From JAHJDR01 sp964609965 (lineage in GTDB: Bacteria > UBA10199 > JADGCS01), in NCBI GenBank assembly GCA_964609965.1, contig CAZSTS010000002.1, forward strand, positions 62,001 through 126,000: a DNA stretch of 64,000 bases. Direction: 5' to 3'. Numbering within the stretch: position 1 is the stretch's first letter; each line of letters starts with the position of its first letter. Below, piece by piece: positions 34,021 to 42,107 of this stretch. The translations under genes were made by a program, and so were the position numbers. A model generated the notes under the pieces. The model was given only the letters and a program-made list of their open reading frames with translations, searched no databases and was not told the origin of the DNA.

Positions 34021-34949
34021 GACGTCCTCCTGGACTTGGCTATTTTAAACATCTGCATATTGAGCTGGCTTACCAGAGAAACATCAAAAAACCCTGGCGT
34101 TGTAATGAGTCTTTCATTTAAGCCGTTTTCTTTTAAAAGTTCTTTTGTGATTGGTTGGGCCATGATGCCGTCAATTTCTTTTAAGAAAATGCTCATTTTT
34201 TTTCGTATCAACTCAAAGTGAGCGGGTGACATCGACATAATCATGCTGTCCATGTTGCGGTCTGTTGCAGGGAGTTCTAAAGATTTTTGGCTAAGTTTGA
34301 GGGCCTGATTGTAGTAAGAAACCATTTCTGATCCGAGGCCTTGATCAGGTGTTGCGATTTTGGGGTGTGATTGAATCCATTTGCCCTCTTTTGTGATTTT
34401 GATCATTTCGAGTTTAGTTAAAACATCCAAGGCTTCTTTGGCTTGGCTAACTAAAATATTTGGAGTAATTTTTGTGGCGATCCAATTGGGTTCTGGTTTA
34501 AAATCTGGCCAGCGAACCATTTCGCGGACAACAGGGTAAAACCATTTCAAGGCATACGTCATTTGATTTTTTTTGATGACGCGTTCTTTGATGTATTCTT
34601 TATATTCTTTGAGTTCTTCAAAGTAGGTGATGCGCTCTTTTTCATTTTCGGCCTGGTTAAAGAGAACAAGTGTTTCGAAATATTTTAAGGGTCTGCCTTT
34701 GAGTGGGATGGCCTTGGCAATTTTACGAATGCTTTCGATGGTGAGGTTTCGTTTTCCAGCGATAACTAAAGGAAAAAAACTTGATGCTTTTACGCCCACT
34801 TGCTTGTTGATGTATCGATATGAAAATTTTTTGGGGAGCTCTTTCTTTTTCATCTCAAAGAAGTCTGAGAGATAATCCCTGTAATTATCATATGAAAAAA
34901 CATTAATTTTGTGCTTTGTATATTTCTTTTGTATATTTTGTGTTCCCAT
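34017..34949 (-). CDS. TIGR02147-family protein
   Basis: 310 residues. The beginning (NVFSYDNYRDYLSDFFEMKK, then FSYRYINKQVGVKASSFFPLVIAGKRNLT) matches the TIGR02147 family known mainly from Fibrobacter and Bdellovibrio-like bacteria. The pattern resembles a helix-turn-helix (cf. GV..SSF..V..GKRNL). The C-terminal half is a helical domain of unknown role. These proteins are often encoded beside secreted or lipoproteins, as here, where its stop overlaps the lipoprotein start by 4 nt. A regulatory role is inference. Confidence 0.85.
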   Translation of the reverse strand: MGTQNIQKKYTKHKINVFSYDNYRDYLSDFFEMKKKELPKKFSYRYINKQVGVKASSFFPLVIAGKRNLTIESIRKIAKAIPLKGRPLKYFETLVLFNQAENEKERITYFEELKEYKEYIKERVIKKNQMTYALKWFYPVVREMVRWPDFKPEPNWIATKITPNILVSQAKEALDVLTKLEMIKITKEGKWIQSHPKIATPDQGLGSEMVSYYNQALKLSQKSLELPATDRNMDSMIMSMSPAHFELIRKKMSIFLKEIDGIMAQPITKELLKENGLNERLITTPGFFDVSLVSQLNMQMFKIAKSRRTS

Positions 34950-35178
34950 AACATGCCCATGTTAGTAAGGTTATACTCTATTATCGGCTTTTATCCTTAA
35001 GAGTTGTCTATTTTATCATAAAATTTTGTGTACAAATTACAGGGGTTAACAACAGACAACAGCTTATAACTTCTCGTAATATTAACGTTTTTCAAGGTGA
35101 GAGGCTCCAATTAGCCCTTGTTCCTATACAATACTTGTCGGCTAAAAGTCTTTTCATGTTTTCTTAAGAAAGCGATTT

Positions 35179-35198
35179 CTGTTTTCTGGAGAAAACAG
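35179..35198. other. Hairpin downstream of the YchF-like gene
   Basis: CTGTTTTCT-GG-AGAAAACAG, a perfect nine-base-pair stem, about 20 nt past the YchF-like stop on the minus strand. Possible terminator without a U-run. The rest of 34950-35217 shows no gene. Confidence 0.5.
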
Positions 35199-35217
35199 TG
35201 ACCGGGGCATGGGGGGG

Positions 35218-36288
35218 TCAAACATTAAATCTTATACTCAAAATATCTCCATCAATAACAGCATAGTCTTTTCCTTTGAGATAGAGTTTTCCCACATTTT
35301 TAAGTGCAGCTTCTGATTTATGTTCGATAAGCTCATCGTATTTAATGAGTTCAGCTCGGATAAATCCCTTTTGCAGATCAGAGTGAATGACGCCTGCAGC
35401 TTCTGGGGCTAATGCGTTTTGGTGAACGAGCCATTGGCGCACTTCGTCTTCACCGACTGTGAAAAAACTCATCAATCCCAAGACCTTTAAGCAATGACGT
35501 GTGAGAATGTTCAAAGCAGGTTCTTCAATGCCTAGTTCATGGAGAAAGCTCAGCTGTTCTTCGATTGAATCCAAAGAAGCCACTTCTGATTCAAGCTGAG
35601 CTGAAATGACCATGACTTCGATTCTATCCTTTTCATAAAGAGAACTAAATTCAGCGCTAAATTCTTTGTCCAATAATTGATCATCCGAAACATTGAGAAC
35701 TAAGATCATGGATTTGAGTGTGAGAAAAGGATAGCCGCTGATGAGCTTCTTTTCTTCAGCATCAAGACTAAAGGTTCTGAGGGGCTTGTTGCCGTCTAAG
35801 TGTTCTTTCATGCGGAGCATGAGGGCTTTTTCTTTGACTTCAGATTCAACATTGGTTCGTTTTAAATTCTTTTCAAGGCGCTCTAATCTTTTTTCGATAA
35901 ACACAAGGTCTTGCAAGACTAATTCATCGTTTATCATATCAATGTCGCGCTCAGCATTTACAGATCCTTCTCTGTGATAAACAGAATCATCTTCAAAGGC
36001 GCGGACAACATGACAAAGGGCATCTAGATTGGCGAGGTCTTTTAAATAATTCTCCGAAGTGAGTGTGTCTGCTTCGATTTTAGGTAAAAGAGCGAGTTCA
36101 ATTTTGGCAGGGGTTTCTTTTTTTGGATGATACATGTCCACCAGAGTATCGTATCTGGGATCTCGAATTGCAGCTATGCCCATGAGAGGTTTTGTTGGAT
36201 CTGGGTTTGCAGGTAATTCAGATCCTGTGAGTATTTTAAACAAAGTTTTTTTGCCAGTTTGAGGTAGGCCAATGATACCAAGTTTCAT
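35218..36288 (-). CDS. Divergent YchF-family P-loop protein
   Basis: 356 residues, aligned end to end with YchF/OLA1: N-terminal G domain, helical hairpin, and the C-terminal TGS-like domain (FFTVGEDEVRQWLV, KGFIRAELIKYDELIEH, GKDYAVIDGDILSIRFNV). However the nucleotide site is changed. The P-loop is GLPQTGKKT instead of GLPNVGKST, and the switch II block normally DIAGLVKGAS reads LLPKIEADTL, so the G3 aspartate and glycine are missing. It is probably a paralogue that binds ribosome or partner but has lost or altered hydrolysis. A normal YchF may exist elsewhere. No Shine-Dalgarno; a 24-bp palindrome ends 6 nt before the ATG. Confidence 0.85.
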   Translation of the reverse strand: MKLGIIGLPQTGKKTLFKILTGSELPANPDPTKPLMGIAAIRDPRYDTLVDMYHPKKETPAKIELALLPKIEADTLTSENYLKDLANLDALCHVVRAFEDDSVYHREGSVNAERDIDMINDELVLQDLVFIEKRLERLEKNLKRTNVESEVKEKALMLRMKEHLDGNKPLRTFSLDAEEKKLISGYPFLTLKSMILVLNVSDDQLLDKEFSAEFSSLYEKDRIEVMVISAQLESEVASLDSIEEQLSFLHELGIEEPALNILTRHCLKVLGLMSFFTVGEDEVRQWLVHQNALAPEAAGVIHSDLQKGFIRAELIKYDELIEHKSEAALKNVGKLYLKGKDYAVIDGDILSIRFNV

Positions 36289-36294
36289 ATATGC

Positions 36295-36358
36295 TGGGGG
36301 TCAAAGCTTGTACTTCTTCTTTTTAGTAACAAATAAGAAGTACAAGCTTTGACCCCCA
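36295..36358. other. 24-bp perfect palindrome between ychF-like start and groEL terminator
   Basis: Arms 36295-36318 and 36335-36358 are exact reverse complements (TGGGGGTCAAAGCTTGTACT plus four bases) with a 16-nt loop. On the minus strand the stem would lie in the 5' leader of the YchF-like gene. It may control that gene or be a mobile hairpin. Confidence 0.8.
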
Positions 36359-36363
36359 TCTCC

Positions 36364-36397
36364 TAAAAAAACCCGCTTTCTTTTCAGAAAGCGGGTT
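36364..36397 (-). terminator. Rho-independent terminator of groES-groEL
   Basis: Minus strand stem AACCCGCTTTC/GAAAGCGGGTT with a six-base loop followed by seven T. It lies about 145 nt past the groEL stop. Confidence 0.85.
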
Positions 36398-36542
36398 AAG
36401 ATTTTAGCGAAATATTGAGATGGTGAGCAGATGATCCTTCGACTCATCGCCAAAGGTTCTGGATCCCTCGACTCAGCTTTGCATAGCAAAGCTTCGCTCG
36501 GGATAATCATTCGTAAGTTTTCCTACGGAAAACAACGACTGA

Positions 36543-38201
36543 TTACATCATGCCGCCCATGCCTCCCATTCCGCCCATTCCACCCATGCCGCCTGCAGGC
36601 ATTGCAGGAGCAGCAGCAGCTTCTTTGGAATCAGCTTTATCAGCAACCATGGCTTCGGTTGTGATCATGAGAGCAGCAACACTGGCTGCATTTTGTAATG
36701 CAGAGCGAGTGACCTTAGTTGGGTCAATCACACCAGCTTTAATAAGGTCTTCGTAAGTGTCAGTGTTAGCATTGTAACCAAAAGCTTCTTTGCCTTCGGT
36801 AACCTTGTTAACAACAATGGCGCCTTCGATACCACAGTTAGTAGCGATTTGACGGAGAGGCTCTTGGAGAGATCTTTCGATGATTTTAACTCCAAAAGAT
36901 TCTTCTTCGCTTACATTCACTGACTCAAGAACAGAAGAAGCTCTTAAGAAAGCAACACCACCACCAGCAACGATGCCTTCTTCGACAGCAGCTCGTGTAG
37001 CGTGAAGGGCGTCTTCAACGCGGGCTTTCTTTTCTTTCATTTCTGTTTCTGTAGCAGCACCAACGTTAATCACAGCAACACCACCAACTAATTTAGCGAG
37101 ACGCTCTTGGAGCTTTTCGCGGTCATAGTCAGAAGTTGTTTCTTCGATTTGTTGACGGATAATGTTAACGCGAGATTGCAATGTCTCTTTTTTGCCAGCG
37201 CCATCAATGATTGTTGTGTTTTCTTTGTCGATCACAACTCTTTTAGCGCGACCAAGAGAATCAACACCAACTGTATCAAGCTTGATGCCGAGTTCTTCAG
37301 CAATCAATTCGCCACCAGTGAGGACAGCAATGTCTTCTAACATGGCTTTACGTCGGTCACCAAAGCCTGGGGCTTTAACAGCACAGACTTGGAGAGTTCC
37401 TCTGAGCTTGTTAACAACTAATGTTGCTAAGGCTTCGCCTTCGATGTCTTCAGAGATAATGAGAAGTGGTTTTCCCATTTTGGCAACACCTTCGAGAACA
37501 GGAAGAAGATCTTTCATGCTAGCGATCTTTTTTTCGTTAAGAAGGATGTAAACATCTTCTAACACAGCTTCCATTCTTTCAGGATCTGTTACAAAGTAAG
37601 GAGAGAGGTAGCCACGATCAAATTGCATACCTTCAACAACATCAAGGTTTGTATCCATGCCTTTAGCTTCTTCGACAGTGATAACGCCTTCTTTGCCAAC
37701 CTTTTCCATGGCTTCGGCAATGATGGTACCAATAGTGTCATCGTTGTTAGCAGAGATAGTACCAACTTGGGCAATCTCAGTGTTGTTTTTTACAGGTTTA
37801 GAGATTTTTTGTAATTCGGTAACAATAGAAGTCACAGCTTTATCAATACCGCGCTTGATAGCCATTGGGTTATGACCAGCAGCGACAAACTTTGAGCCTT
37901 CGCGATAAATCGCTTGGGCAAGTAAAGTTGCTGTTGTGGTGCCGTCACCAGCGATGTCAGAAGTTTTAGAAGCAACTTCTTTAACCATTTGGGCACCCAT
38001 GTTTTCGAATTTGTCTTCGAGTTCGATTTCTTTAGCTACTGTAACACCGTCTTTAGTGATAACAGGAGAACCAAAAGATTTATCTAAAACAACGTTACGA
38101 CCTTTAGGTCCTAAAGTTGTTTTCACTGTATCAGCCAGAACATTAACTCCGTTAAGAATTTTCTTTCTGGCATTTTCATTAAAAATAATTTCTTTAGCCA
38201 T
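36543..38201 (-). CDS. groL: Chaperonin GroEL (Hsp60)
   Basis: 552 residues, full length. Visible are the ATP-site motif GDGTTTATLLAQ (about 86-97), the start AKEIIFNENARKKILNGVN, AGGGVAFLRA near 413 and the Gly-Met-rich tail (GGMGGMGGMGGMGGMM) that projects into the folding chamber. It forms the double-ring chaperonin with GroES. It lies 70 nt after groES with a micro-repeat (GTACAACATACAACATACAA) in the gap, and ends before a clear terminator. AGG(T) precedes the start. Confidence 0.99.
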   Translation of the reverse strand: MAKEIIFNENARKKILNGVNVLADTVKTTLGPKGRNVVLDKSFGSPVITKDGVTVAKEIELEDKFENMGAQMVKEVASKTSDIAGDGTTTATLLAQAIYREGSKFVAAGHNPMAIKRGIDKAVTSIVTELQKISKPVKNNTEIAQVGTISANNDDTIGTIIAEAMEKVGKEGVITVEEAKGMDTNLDVVEGMQFDRGYLSPYFVTDPERMEAVLEDVYILLNEKKIASMKDLLPVLEGVAKMGKPLLIISEDIEGEALATLVVNKLRGTLQVCAVKAPGFGDRRKAMLEDIAVLTGGELIAEELGIKLDTVGVDSLGRAKRVVIDKENTTIIDGAGKKETLQSRVNIIRQQIEETTSDYDREKLQERLAKLVGGVAVINVGAATETEMKEKKARVEDALHATRAAVEEGIVAGGGVAFLRASSVLESVNVSEEESFGVKIIERSLQEPLRQIATNCGIEGAIVVNKVTEGKEAFGYNANTDTYEDLIKAGVIDPTKVTRSALQNAASVAALMITTEAMVADKADSKEAAAAPAMPAGGMGGMGGMGGMGGMM

Positions 38202-38220
38202 TTTTAACCTCCGTTAAATA

Positions 38221-38270
38221 TGTGCTGTGTACAACGTAAAACATACGACGTACAACATACAACATACAAT
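38221..38270. repeat. ACAACATACAACATAC micro-repeat between groES and groEL
   Basis: Drifting words GTACAACGTAAAACATACGA and ACAACATACAACATAC. A similar GTACACTGTACGTTGTACTC run is before hemN (49928-49947). Confidence 0.7.
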
Positions 38271-38271
38271 A

Positions 38272-38574
38272 TTAAGCTTCGACAACAGCTTGAACATCAT
38301 CTTCTTTCATGATGAGATATTCGTTGCCGTCTACTTTGATTTCTGTTCCAGAATATTTTGAGAAGAGGATTTTATCGCCAACTTTAACGTCGAGCGGTAA
38401 TACTTTACCATCTTCTAAAGTTTTTCCGTTACCAATTGCTAAAACTTCGCCCTCTTGGGGTTTTTCTTTAGCTGAATCAGGGATAATGATTCCACCCTTT
38501 GTCTTTTCTTCTTCTTCGAGCCTTTTTACGATGATTCGATCGTGCAAAGGACGGATTTTAATTGTGTTTGCCAT
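38272..38574 (-). CDS. groS: Co-chaperonin GroES
   Basis: 100 residues. IRPLHDRIIVKRLEEEEKTK, GGIIIPDSAKEKPQEGEVLAIG, VKVGDKILFSKYSGTEIKVDG and YLIMKEDDVQAVVE are the standard GroES blocks including the mobile loop. It caps GroEL. GGAGG lies before the ATG. No CIRCE element is clear upstream, but an 8-bp stem (38625-38648) is. Confidence 0.98.
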   Translation of the reverse strand: MANTIKIRPLHDRIIVKRLEEEEKTKGGIIIPDSAKEKPQEGEVLAIGNGKTLEDGKVLPLDVKVGDKILFSKYSGTEIKVDGNEYLIMKEDDVQAVVEA

Positions 38575-38624
38575 GAATGGCCTCCTTACAGTTTAAATTG
38601 AAATTAAAACCTTGTTTTCAAACA

Positions 38625-38648
38625 GCTGCGAATAAACATTTTCGCAGC
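38625..38648. promoter_or_regulatory. Hairpin upstream of groES
   Basis: GCTGCGAA, eight-base loop, TTCGCAGC, located about 50 nt before the groES start. It could be an operator or leader hairpin for heat-shock control. It does not match CIRCE. Confidence 0.4.
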
Positions 38649-38807
38649 CTCTGTATAGTTGGGGCGTAATATAGACCCATTTTGCTCAATGTCAATAGTG
38701 CTAAATGAAAAAAAATGAATTATTTTGCAGTTTTAAATGAACTATGTTAAAATTTAAACACTATTGATTTTTTAGTTGGTTAAATCAGTAATAATTATAA
38801 AATAACT

Positions 38808-40172
38808 ATGTTAAATATAAAAACACTAGATCAAGAGGGCCTGCCCAGGAGAGGCATCGATATCCAATTGCCCGAGAATCTTGTTCCAAGGGCCCAGGTT
38901 CGCTTTTTGATCAGCAGGTTAAAAAGCTCACAGATAGAGCTCATTTCTGGTCCCAGAAGAGGGGGTAAAACAACCGTCCTCTTTCAGCTCATTCAAGATC
39001 TGATCAATCAGGGATTTGATCGTGATCGCATTATCTATATAAATTGTGAATGGTTTAAGGATCATAATGTGCTCAAAGATCCATTTTTGTTTTTAGAAAA
39101 TATACGATCAGCAAAGAAGATCACAGAAAGATTGTTTTTATTTTTCGAGGGTCTTGATCATATCTCTTCTCCCATTCAATTCCTGAGTCAATTACAAGAA
39201 CAAGAAAAAAATCTAAAGATAGTGGCTACAACATCTGTTCTCCCTTCAGAGGAGTTAAAAGATAATATAAGACAGACAAACGTGTATCCTTTTAACTTGG
39301 TTGATTGGGTAGGTTTTCACGATAGTCAAATTGTCACAGAGAGTCGCAAACGCATTTATCACGAGTCAGGTCAGCAATCGATTCATGAACTTAAAATCAT
39401 GGAAAAGCAATGTGGCTTAAAACTCAAAGAGTTGTTTTATGAAATAGCATTATTCGGCGGCTACCCTGAAGTTCTTTTGAATCCACGAGAAGAGAGGTGG
39501 GCAAAACTCGAGGAGATATTTTTGGCCACTATCAAAGAAGAATACTTAGAAAAGCTTGGTATAGACAAAGCTTCACTTGTCACAGGTTTGCTAAAGACGC
39601 TGAGCCATGAAGTGGGAGAGTTGATTAATTATTCAGAACTGAGTGATCTTTTAAAGGCCAGCCATATCACAGTCAAAAAATACCATTCTTTGCTCGCCGA
39701 TTTTTTTCTTGTTCGCTCTCTATTGCCTTTGTCTGGTAAGAAGAAAAATGAGATTTCCAAGGCACATAAAACGTTTATCACAGACCCTGGTATGATGAAT
39801 TTTATTATAGGTCAGAGAGGAAATCATATTTACAATGTGGATGCTCACACGATCAAAAATATGTTGTTCTCTGAATTCATAAAAAATCTCAATTACAAGA
39901 GTCGTTCGTATTTTTGGCAAACGAATACAGGGACGAGTGTGGATTTTGTGATTGAGTCAGGAAAGAATTTTTTTGTGCCGATTGAAATCAAACCAGGTGA
40001 GGCGCGTCCCAAAAAACTCACACGCAGCTTTCACAGTTTTATCAAAACCTACAAACCTGAGCGCGCCATTTTCGTCAATGAATCCCTTATCGACTATTAT
40101 CGCGTGGGAGACACGGAGGTTCTGTATCTTCCGTATTATTGGATTCCTCTTTTGGAAGGGCTTTGGCAATAA
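38808..40172 (+). CDS. AAA ATPase with DUF4143-type C-terminus
   Basis: 454 residues. Walker A SGPRRGGKTT (about 47-56), a strand FLFFEGLDH at Walker B (changed from the usual LDEI), then a middle helical region with LFGGYPEVLLNPREERW, and a C-terminal nuclease-like module containing FITDPGMMNFI, FWQTNTGTSVDFVIESGKNFFVPIEIKPGE, which resembles the PD-(D/E)XK-like D..FVI....PIEIK core of DUF4143 proteins. Their function is unclear. The AT-rich region upstream lacks a Shine-Dalgarno; a possible TATAAA lies seven bases before ATG. A second family member is at 60136. Confidence 0.85.
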   Translation: MLNIKTLDQEGLPRRGIDIQLPENLVPRAQVRFLISRLKSSQIELISGPRRGGKTTVLFQLIQDLINQGFDRDRIIYINCEWFKDHNVLKDPFLFLENIRSAKKITERLFLFFEGLDHISSPIQFLSQLQEQEKNLKIVATTSVLPSEELKDNIRQTNVYPFNLVDWVGFHDSQIVTESRKRIYHESGQQSIHELKIMEKQCGLKLKELFYEIALFGGYPEVLLNPREERWAKLEEIFLATIKEEYLEKLGIDKASLVTGLLKTLSHEVGELINYSELSDLLKASHITVKKYHSLLADFFLVRSLLPLSGKKKNEISKAHKTFITDPGMMNFIIGQRGNHIYNVDAHTIKNMLFSEFIKNLNYKSRSYFWQTNTGTSVDFVIESGKNFFVPIEIKPGEARPKKLTRSFHSFIKTYKPERAIFVNESLIDYYRVGDTEVLYLPYYWIPLLEGLWQ

Positions 40173-40179
40173 TGTGTTG

Positions 40180-40213
40180 ATGTCGAGATGTCAGGATGTC
40201 GGGATGTCGGGGG
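40180..40213. repeat. GGATGTCGGGATGTCGG micro-repeat
   Basis: Drifting words TGTCGAGATGTCAGGATGTC and GGGATGTCGG directly after the ATPase stop codon. Confidence 0.7.
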
Positions 40214-40294
40214 GGTCATTGGGAATAATGGATCCTTCGACAAGCTCAGGACAAGTATTGAACACGGAATATCGAATTTCGAAAGATTGTTGTT

Positions 40295-40371
40295 CCTGGA
40301 ACTAAAGTTCCAGGCTTTATGCTTTTGTCCCTTTGGGACAACAGAGTATAGCCGGAGAATTTATTCTCCGG
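40295..40371. repeat. Three variable-stem hairpins in a row
   Basis: CCTGGAACTAAAGTTCCAGG (40295-40314), GTCCCTTTGGGAC (40327-40339), CCGGAGAATTTATTCTCCGG (40352-40371). Same layout as 31818-31863 with different stems. Confidence 0.75.
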
Positions 40372-40421
40372 GAAAAGGGCAAATAAAATCTCAACAAAAT
40401 CAAGGTATTATATGTAGTATG

Positions 40422-40450
40422 TTGATATATTGTACAAAAAATTGTACAAT
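40422..40450 (+). promoter_or_regulatory. Promoter with twin TTGTACAA operators
   Basis: TTGATA, 17-nt spacer, TACAAT. Two ATTGTACAA copies, 12 bp apart (40429-40437, 40441-40449), cover the spacer and -10. Each contains the palindrome TTGTACAA. The -10 ends six bases before the ATG at 40457, so the mRNA should be leaderless and repressible by the HTH protein it encodes. Confidence 0.65.
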
Positions 40451-40456
40451 AAAATC

Positions 40457-40825
40457 ATGATTGATTTGGCTGAGATATTTTCTTCAAAGGCTCGTACAAA
40501 GGTCCTTCGCACCTTGTATTATCAGGCTGAACCTATTCCTTTAAGACATGTGGCTACGATTTCTGATCTTCCTGTGTTCTCGATTCAATGTGCCTTAAAA
40601 GCACTTGTAGGCGAAAAAATAATCAAAAGAAAAAAGAGAAAAAAGTATACATTATTTTCGTTAAACGAGGATCACCCTTGTTATCAATTTTTATCAAAGG
40701 TTTTTCATCTTGAAATGACGAGCTGCTTACAGGCTGATTCAGATCAGTATCATAAAAAAGCAAAGAGTGTGCTAGCGTTTGCTGCTTCGGCCCGTCGTTT
40801 GTTTCGGCAAATAAAAAAGGTGTAA
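40457..40825 (+). CDS. Winged-helix DNA-binding protein paired with nucleotidyltransferase
   Basis: 122 residues. LAEIFSSKARTKVLRTLYYQ, then IPLRHVATISDLPVFSIQCALKALVGEKIIKRKKRKKYTLFSL is a winged helix with a basic wing, like ArsR/MarR-type or AbiEi-like regulators next to nucleotidyltransferases. The remaining part is helical. The start at 40457 is set by the promoter spacing; it overlaps nothing and lies one base before the next gene. It probably represses its own promoter via the TTGTACAA sites (inference) and acts as antitoxin or sensor for the following gene. Confidence 0.75.
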   Translation: MIDLAEIFSSKARTKVLRTLYYQAEPIPLRHVATISDLPVFSIQCALKALVGEKIIKRKKRKKYTLFSLNEDHPCYQFLSKVFHLEMTSCLQADSDQYHKKAKSVLAFAASARRLFRQIKKV

Positions 40826-40826
40826 T

Positions 40827-41468
40827 ATGGAACTTCAAAAATTCTTTCAGGATGTGGTGGATTGTTTAAAAAAAGAAAAGCTTCGCTATGCTTTGGCTGG
40901 TGGGCTTGTGGCGTCCATTTATCGTACAGATGAAAGATTAACTAAAGATCTAGATTTTCTTTTATTAGCAGAGGCAAAGACAGAAGAAAAAGCAGCTCAA
41001 ATCATAAAATCCTTTGGGCTTAAGCCTCTTATTGTTCGGAAAGCTGACCTCGAGGGAGGTCCCATGTTCGCTATCAAACGAAAAAGCACAAAACCTTACA
41101 TCATTGCAGGACGAGCAAAAGGTGATCCTTCAAAAATCGGACTCGATTTTATTTTACCAGAAATGCCTTGGTTTGAAGCGGCACTTGATCGAGCTGAAAA
41201 CAACCAAATTGATTTTGGATTTGGCAAGGTGCCCTGTTTAAGGGTCGAAGATCTCATTATCTCGAAATTTTATTCTCTAAAAAATGATTCTAAAAGGTTT
41301 AATGACCTAGATGATCTTCAATCAATCTTTGAAGCAGGGCATGATTTAGATCTGGCCTATCTTTGTGGGCAGATGAAGGTGTTGTCTCTTTCTGTTCCAG
41401 CTGAGATAAAAGAGATGGTGCCAAAAGCAATGGCTCTTACTTCTAAGTTCGTAGTTCGTAGCTCGTAG
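40827..41468 (+). CDS. Nucleotidyltransferase-fold protein (possible toxin of a two-gene module)
   Basis: 213 residues. The N-terminal part LRYALAGGLVASIYRTDERLTKDLDFLLLA has the nucleotidyltransferase GG...(R/K)xTKDxDF pattern with the two metal aspartates D-L-D (about 39-41). KIGLDFILPEMPW gives the third acidic strand, and a helical C-terminal part follows (VEDLIISKFYSL, FNDLDDLQSI). The pattern is that of AbiEii/DUF1814-like nucleotidyltransferases in toxin-antitoxin pairs. The last codons (TSKFVVRSS) are encoded by the GTTCGTAGCTCGTAG intergenic repeat, so the natural end has probably been replaced. Confidence 0.75.
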   Translation: MELQKFFQDVVDCLKKEKLRYALAGGLVASIYRTDERLTKDLDFLLLAEAKTEEKAAQIIKSFGLKPLIVRKADLEGGPMFAIKRKSTKPYIIAGRAKGDPSKIGLDFILPEMPWFEAALDRAENNQIDFGFGKVPCLRVEDLIISKFYSLKNDSKRFNDLDDLQSIFEAGHDLDLAYLCGQMKVLSLSVPAEIKEMVPKAMALTSKFVVRSS

Positions 41469-41536
41469 CTCGTAGCTCGTAGCTTATTCCTGGAACTAAA
41501 GTTCCAGGCTCTATCATGCCGTCCCTTTGGGACGAA
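41446..41536. repeat. TCGTAGCTCGTAG micro-repeat and two hairpins
   Basis: TTCGTAGTTCGTAGCTCGTA with further copies overlaps the end of the nucleotidyltransferase gene. CCTGGAACTAAAGTTCCAGG and GTCCCTTTGGGAC hairpins follow, the same stems as at 40295-40339. Confidence 0.75.
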
Positions 41537-41600
41537 GATTTTGGAATTTGTAATTTGATTATTGTTTGGAATTTGGTGTTTGGGATTAGGAATTTTTCCG

Positions 41601-41633
41601 TAGGCGCGTAGGAGCACAGGCTCATAGGCTCAT
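41601..41633. repeat. CGTAGGCGCGTAGGAG micro-repeat
   Basis: Reverse-strand member of the CGCCTACG family, next to AGGCTCATAGGCTCA words. Confidence 0.7.
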
Positions 41634-41634
41634 T

Positions 41635-41946
41635 TCAAGACCCATCTTGTGTGACAGTGCCGTCTTCGTAGATTTGTTGTAGAATATCGTCATTAAACAC
41701 TTCTTTATAAAGTTTCTTTTTAATTTTCTTTTTAAGAACAGCATCTACTTTTTTATTGAGCTTTTGGTAGTATTCACTAGCCAAAGGCTTGTACGTGGTG
41801 GTGGGCTTAACGTGGTATTGTGGGCGGTTATTTGAATAAACCATTTTATCGAGTGATTTCTGATTGGTGGCATAAACCGTAGTTGGCATTAGACAGATAA
41901 AAAATTGTATGAGAAGGATACTTGTTATTTTGCTTAAAGAATTCAT
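41635..41946 (-). CDS. Small secreted basic protein, unrecognised
   Basis: 103 residues. A signal peptide (MNSLSKITSILLIQFFICLM to TTVYA) and a basic mature part with YYQKLNKKVDAVLKKKIKKKLYKEVF and a short polar tail. AAGGTGA precedes the ATG. Not recognised. The tail lies close to intergenic repeats, so the C-terminus may not be ancestral. Confidence 0.65.
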   Translation of the reverse strand: MNSLSKITSILLIQFFICLMPTTVYATNQKSLDKMVYSNNRPQYHVKPTTTYKPLASEYYQKLNKKVDAVLKKKIKKKLYKEVFNDDILQQIYEDGTVTQDGS

Positions 41947-42047
41947 GTCACCTTGTATATGACCTCCAATATATTTAATAATTACAAGATTATCAACTCA
42001 GAGATGATTTCTTATCGTTCAGACTAGGGAAAAGTTGTGTTCTTTTT

Positions 42048-42081
42048 CGTGCCTACGCACCTGGGCTCCTATGCGCCTACG
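42048..42081. repeat. GCCTACGCACC micro-repeat
   Basis: GTGCCTACGCACCTGGGCTC followed by CTATGCGCCTACG. Same family as 11516, 24007 and 49877. Confidence 0.75.
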
Positions 42082-42107
42082 TTGAGAAAAAGAGGGAGAA
42101 AAATTAC

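Noticed and set aside
36550..36756. Open frame opposite the end of groEL (Pro-Ile-rich)
   Set aside because: It is the antisense of the Gly-Met tail; groEL is certain.
38681..38705. Possible CIRCE operator upstream of groES (AGTGCTAA half)
   Set aside because: Only the right half resembles CIRCE; the left half does not pair at the required nine-base spacing.
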